Source: Gemmatimonadota bacterium (GTDB taxonomy: Bacteria > ARS69). From it: 8,804 nucleotides of DNA. A model generated the notes under the pieces. That model was given only the letters and a program-made list of their open reading frames with translations. It was not told the origin of the DNA and searched no databases. Position 1 is the stretch's first letter; each line of letters opens with the position of its first letter. The position numbers were made by a program, and so were the translations under genes. Positions 6,454 through 8,804 of the stretch are shown here, one piece after another. The stretch lies in assembly GCA_020431545.1 (NCBI GenBank), contig JAGQIB010000433.1:1-8804 (forward strand), written 5' to 3'.

Positions 6454-6696
6454 TCAGATCGCGCGGAAGAACCGTTGCGCCACTCCGCCGTCGCCGATCG
6501 GAACCCGCAGGCGCGCGAGGCAACGCGGGCATCGGCCCTCGTACGCGCGCCGATCGCGGGTGCGGTAGATGCGGCCGTAGATTCCGCAGCACGTGAAGTG
6601 GATACCCAGGAACGGTGCGCGGGACGAGCCGCCCGCATCACCGCCGCGGCCGAGCGCGGCCCACGCCGCGCGACGTTTCTCCGAACGCGAGCTCAC
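6454..6696 (-). CDS. Small CC/CPRC cysteine-motif protein (putative zinc ribbon)
   Basis: The product is 80 residues. The first ~28 are basic and low in information. The core from residue 29 is FLGIHFTCCGIYGRIYRTRD followed by YEGRCPRCLARLRVPIG and GGVAQRFFRAI. Cys36-Cys37 and Cys56-x-x-Cys59 could bind one metal ion as a rubredoxin/zinc-ribbon-like site. I recall short conserved proteins of this shape in other bacteria, but no function is known to me. The start is GTG 6696, with GAGGA (6701-6705) four bases before it. That site overlaps the TAG of the lipoprotein gene, so the two are cotranscribed and coupled. A longer reading of the same frame runs antisense to nothing useful and overlaps the lipoprotein gene, so the short form is preferred. 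No signal peptide or membrane helix is seen, so it is probably cytoplasmic. The convergent gap to the cytochrome gene is 67 bp. Confidence 0.75.
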   Translation of the reverse strand: MSSRSEKRRAAWAALGRGGDAGGSSRAPFLGIHFTCCGIYGRIYRTRDRRAYEGRCPRCLARLRVPIGDGGVAQRFFRAI

Positions 6697-6700
6697 GGTG

Positions 6701-6707
6701 TCCTCTA
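6701..6707 (-). promoter_or_regulatory. Ribosome-binding site fused to a stop codon (lipoprotein to cysteine-motif protein)
   Basis: The minus strand reads TAGAGGA. TAG (6707-6705) stops the lipoprotein and GAGGA (6705-6701) serves the GTG at 6696 with a four-base spacer. This supports the short start of the downstream gene and translational coupling. Confidence 0.65.
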
Positions 6708-7304
6708 GAACGGTGCGAGGGAGGCCGGCATCTCCTTGGCGAGATCCCGGAAGACCGCGCTGAGACCGAGCGGGAGAGTCTCCGAGGGCTCCGTCTCGCG
6801 GATCCGGTTCGCGCTCCAGATCACGGAACCCGTGCTCAGATCCACGAGTCGCGCGAGGAACCCGACCCGGCCCTTCTTCGCGAGGAACAGGATTCCCGGC
6901 TGGCCGGGTTTCCACTCGTACACTTCCGACAGCAGCGCGCAGTCGACGCCGAGGGAGTCCATCGCCGCGACCTCCGCTCCGTCCAGCACGCGATCGAGCG
7001 GGATCTTCAGGCGGTCGAGTCCCGACTCGAAGCGCTCGTACTCGAGCACCTCGTACGAGCGGAGCAGCTCGGTCGCGTAGAGCGCCGCGAGCGAGGCGCC
7101 GTCCGCCTCGGGCGGGGTCACGTTCGCGGGCAGCTGCACCGGCAGCACCACGATGCGCGTCTCCCGACCCGGCGAGTGACGGTGACTCATCGAGAGCCGA
7201 TCCACCGACCCGCCGCACGCGGCGAGCAGCGCAGCCAGCGCGAGCACCGCCGCCCCGGCGAGGACACGACCTTTCGAGCGATTCTTGCGGATCCCGTGCG
7301 GCAC
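6705..7304 (-). CDS. Envelope lipoprotein, CsgG/LpoB-like texture, function unknown
   Basis: The product is 199 residues. A basic N-terminus and hydrophobic helix (14-29) end in LLAAC with the lipidated Cys30, followed by GGS, so it is a lipoprotein (inner or outer membrane not decided). The mature part begins with a strand-like RIVVLPVQLPANV. It then has a helix with LAALYATELLRSYEVLEYERF, a segment DGAEVAAMDSLGVDCALLSEV, and late strands VGFLARLVDLSTGSVIWSANR. The order 'early beta strand, GVD-x-x-L-x-x-x-V, R-LVD-x-x-TG-x-V-x-W' recalls the CsgG / LpoB / GNA1162 group of envelope lipoproteins, an inference from pattern only. The start is GTG 7304: GGGAG lies seven bases upstream and it gives a compact signal peptide. 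The frame is open further upstream, but that stretch is Arg/Pro-rich and not protein-like. It is first of a coupled pair with the small cysteine-motif protein and divergent from sthA. Confidence 0.8.
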   Translation of the reverse strand: MPHGIRKNRSKGRVLAGAAVLALAALLAACGGSVDRLSMSHRHSPGRETRIVVLPVQLPANVTPPEADGASLAALYATELLRSYEVLEYERFESGLDRLKIPLDRVLDGAEVAAMDSLGVDCALLSEVYEWKPGQPGILFLAKKGRVGFLARLVDLSTGSVIWSANRIRETEPSETLPLGLSAVFRDLAKEMPASLAPF

Positions 7305-7554
7305 TCGGCAACTCCCGGGGAGTCGAGGATTTCCTTCGCGGAATCGGCGTTTCGTGGCGGGCGCTTGAGCCCGGGGCCAGCGGATCGAGCGCCGGGAGAA
7401 GTTTCGGTGCGGCGGGAGTTCAGGAGAACGCCAACGTTGCCGAGAATCGATCAGGCCCGGGAATCGATTCAGGCGCCGCCGGCCGGAGTGCCGCGAGCGA
7501 TCGGGATCCCGGCGCCGTCTCATCGTCGGCCGTCAGACCGGAGGGGCAGGACCG
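7305..7554. promoter_or_regulatory. Divergent intergenic region (lipoprotein / sthA)
   Basis: This 250-bp region contains no convincing gene; the open frames across it are Arg/Pro/Ala-rich by-products of high GC. It holds GGGAG for the lipoprotein start, GGAGGGG (7540-7546) for sthA, and a pair of related motifs at 7444-7473 described separately. I could not pick out a good -10/-35 pair for either direction. Confidence 0.4.
7444..7473. repeat. Direct repeat with embedded palindrome upstream of sthA
   Basis: GAATCGATCAGG (7444-7455) is repeated as GAATCGATTCAGG (7461-7473) with a 17-bp start-to-start distance. The second copy contains the perfect 10-bp palindrome GAATCGATTC (7461-7470). The spacing and position about 80-110 bp before sthA are compatible with a regulator site, but this is unproven. 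Confidence 0.4.
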
Positions 7555-8804
7555 ATGCGCGACACCGATTTCCTGGTCGTGGGGAGCGGGCCGGCGGGCC
7601 AGAAGGCCGCGATCCAGGCGGCGAAGCTCGGCAAGCGCGTGCTGCTCGTGGAACGCCGGGCCCGGCCGGGCGGGGTCACCGTCCACACCGGAACGATCCC
7701 GAGCAAGACCCTGCGCGAGGCCGTGCTCTACCTCTCCGGCTGGAAGCAGCGCGGGTTCTACGGGCGCGGCTACCGGCTCAAGAAGAACATCTCCATGCAG
7801 GACCTGATGGAGCGCCTCGACGTCACGATCACGCACGAGATCGAGGTGATTCGCGACCAGCTCCACCGCAACGGCGTGGAGGTGATGGACGGCTCCGCCC
7901 GCTTCCTCGCGCCGCACGAGATGCGCGTGGATCGCGCCGACGGATCGAGCGAGGTCGTGCGCGCGGAACGGATCCTGCTCGCGACGGGAACGCGTCCCGT
8001 CCGGCCGTCGCACCTGCCGTTCGACGGCGAGCGCGTGCTCGACTCCGACGACCTGCTCCTGATGCGCGAGCTGCCGCGGACGATGACGATCGTCGGCGCG
8101 GGCGTGATCGGCACCGAGTACGCCACGATCTTCAACGCGCTCGACGTGAAGGTCTCGCTCGTCGACGGACGGGACGAGCTGCTCGGATTCCTCGATCGCG
8201 AGGTCCGCCGGTCGCTCGAGTACCAGCTGCGCGAGCGCGGTATCGTGCTCCGACTCGGCGAGAAGGTGAAGTCCGTGGAGGTCTGCGAGGGCCGGACGGT
8301 GACCCGCCTGGAGAGCGGCAAGCTGCTCCGCTCCGAGGTCGTGCTGTTCGCGGCGGGTCGCGCCGGTTGCACCGACGAGCTCGACCTCGTGGAGGCGGGT
8401 CTCGAGACGGACGCGCAGGGTAGACTCGCGGTGGACGAGAGCTTCCGCACGAAGGTGTCGCACATCTTCGCGGCGGGCGACGTCATCGGGTTTCCGAGCC
8501 TCGCGTCCACGTCGATGGAGCAGGGCCGCCTCGCGGCCTGCAACGCGTTCGGGTACCAGACGAGCTGCTATCCGGAGTTCTTCCCGTTCGGGATCTACGC
8601 TGTCCCCGAGATCAGCACGATCGGCCTGACGGAAGACGAGCTCACGCGCGACGGCGTGCCCTACGAGGTCGGCGTGGCGCGGCTGCGGGAGACGGCGCGC
8701 GGCCAGGTGCTCGGCCTCGACCACGGCTTGCTCAAGGTCATCTTCCATCTGGAGACCCGGAAGGTGCTCGGCGTCCACATCCTGGGCGAAGGCGCGACCG
8801 AGCT
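7555..8804 (+). CDS. sthA: Soluble pyridine nucleotide transhydrogenase, Si-specific (cut at right edge)
   Basis: The first 416 codons of a gene that in known bacteria encodes about 465 residues; the end of the dimerisation domain is outside the window. It is a cytoplasmic FAD flavoprotein that passes hydride between NADPH and NAD+, balancing the two pools. Visible parts are the FAD Rossmann motif GSGPAG (Gly10, Gly12, Gly15) closed by Glu33, ATG-T at 143-146, the NAD(P) Rossmann motif GAGVIG (Gly181, Gly183, Gly186), and the second FAD contact AAGDVIGFPSLASTSMEQGR. In related disulfide reductases this active-site position carries a CxxxxC pair. Here the segment is TGTIPSKTLREAV (45-57) with no cysteine, the signature separating SthA from lipoamide dehydrogenase and mercuric reductase. 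ATG 7555 has GGAGGGG eight bases upstream and begins directly before the FAD-binding strand. It stands alone in this window, divergent from the lipoprotein gene. Confidence 0.9.
   Translation, partial: MRDTDFLVVGSGPAGQKAAIQAAKLGKRVLLVERRARPGGVTVHTGTIPSKTLREAVLYLSGWKQRGFYGRGYRLKKNISMQDLMERLDVTITHEIEVIRDQLHRNGVEVMDGSARFLAPHEMRVDRADGSSEVVRAERILLATGTRPVRPSHLPFDGERVLDSDDLLLMRELPRTMTIVGAGVIGTEYATIFNALDVKVSLVDGRDELLGFLDREVRRSLEYQLRERGIVLRLGEKVKSVEVCEGRTVTRLESGKLLRSEVVLFAAGRAGCTDELDLVEAGLETDAQGRLAVDESFRTKVSHIFAAGDVIGFPSLASTSMEQGRLAACNAFGYQTSCYPEFFPFGIYAVPEISTIGLTEDELTRDGVPYEVGVARLRETARGQVLGLDHGLLKVIFHLETRKVLGVHILGEGATE

Noticed and set aside
4887..6641. 584-codon minus-strand frame opposite the cytochrome
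   Set aside because: Arg/His-rich antisense shadow; the plus strand encodes five CxxCH motifs and a lipobox.
6697..7311. N-terminal extension of the small cysteine-motif protein to 285 codons
   Set aside because: The extra part is out of frame with, and fully overlaps, the lipoprotein gene. It is Arg/Gly-rich and a well-placed ribosome-binding site supports GTG 6696.
6615..8423. 602-codon plus-strand frame over the lipoprotein gene and sthA
   Set aside because: It is in a different frame from sthA, whose FAD and NAD(P) motifs are unambiguous. Composition is Arg/Ala/Pro-rich.
7420..8778. 452-codon minus-strand frame opposite sthA
   Set aside because: Antisense shadow with His/Arg/Leu/Ala-rich sequence and no motif.

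Overview
This is a gene-dense, high-G+C stretch of bacterial chromosome holding nine genes. The first is cut at the left edge and the last at the right edge. The strong G/C bias at codon third positions, frequent GTG/TTG starts (five of the eight visible starts), two lipoproteins with clear lipoboxes and a penta-heme cytochrome suggest a Gram-negative-type bacterium. It may belong to one of the uncultured high-GC lineages (Eisenbacteria-, Latescibacterota- or Gemmatimonadota-like). That placement is an impression from gene content, not a demonstrated assignment. No RNA gene, IS element, CRISPR array or phage gene was seen.

Layout. (1) 1-362 (+): the C-terminal end of a small integral membrane protein. 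(2) 2643-384 (-): a two-gene operon of a GT-C/GT39-type membrane glycosyltransferase followed by an exported DUF547 protein. The stop codon of the first gene is built into the ribosome-binding site of the second. (3) 2754-4072 (+): a PAPS-type sulfotransferase (TTG start) overlapping by 4 nt a small antibiotic-biosynthesis-monooxygenase (ABM)-fold protein. (4) 4906-4112 (-): a response regulator without a DNA-binding domain. It has a receiver domain, a helical linker, a four-cysteine module and a tail of five 15-bp repeats. (5) 5028-6386 (+): a penta-heme c-type cytochrome lipoprotein, divergent from the response regulator. (6) 7304-6454 (-): a lipoprotein with CsgG/LpoB-like sequence texture, translationally coupled to an 80-residue cysteine-motif protein. 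(7) 7555-8804 (+): the soluble pyridine nucleotide transhydrogenase SthA, cut at the right edge.

The genes do not form one pathway. They are short transcription units in alternating orientation, with three divergent intergenic regions (2644-2753, 4907-5027, 7305-7554) that must hold most promoters, and three convergent junctions (363-383, 4073-4111, 6387-6453). Themes are cell-envelope modification (glycosyltransferase, sulfotransferase), envelope lipoproteins, and redox (multiheme cytochrome, NAD(P) transhydrogenase). The least understood parts are the cysteine-bearing response regulator with its repeat tail, the sulfotransferase-ABM pair, and the lipoprotein/cysteine-motif pair. Nothing here amounts to a clearly new defence, mobile or biosynthetic system.
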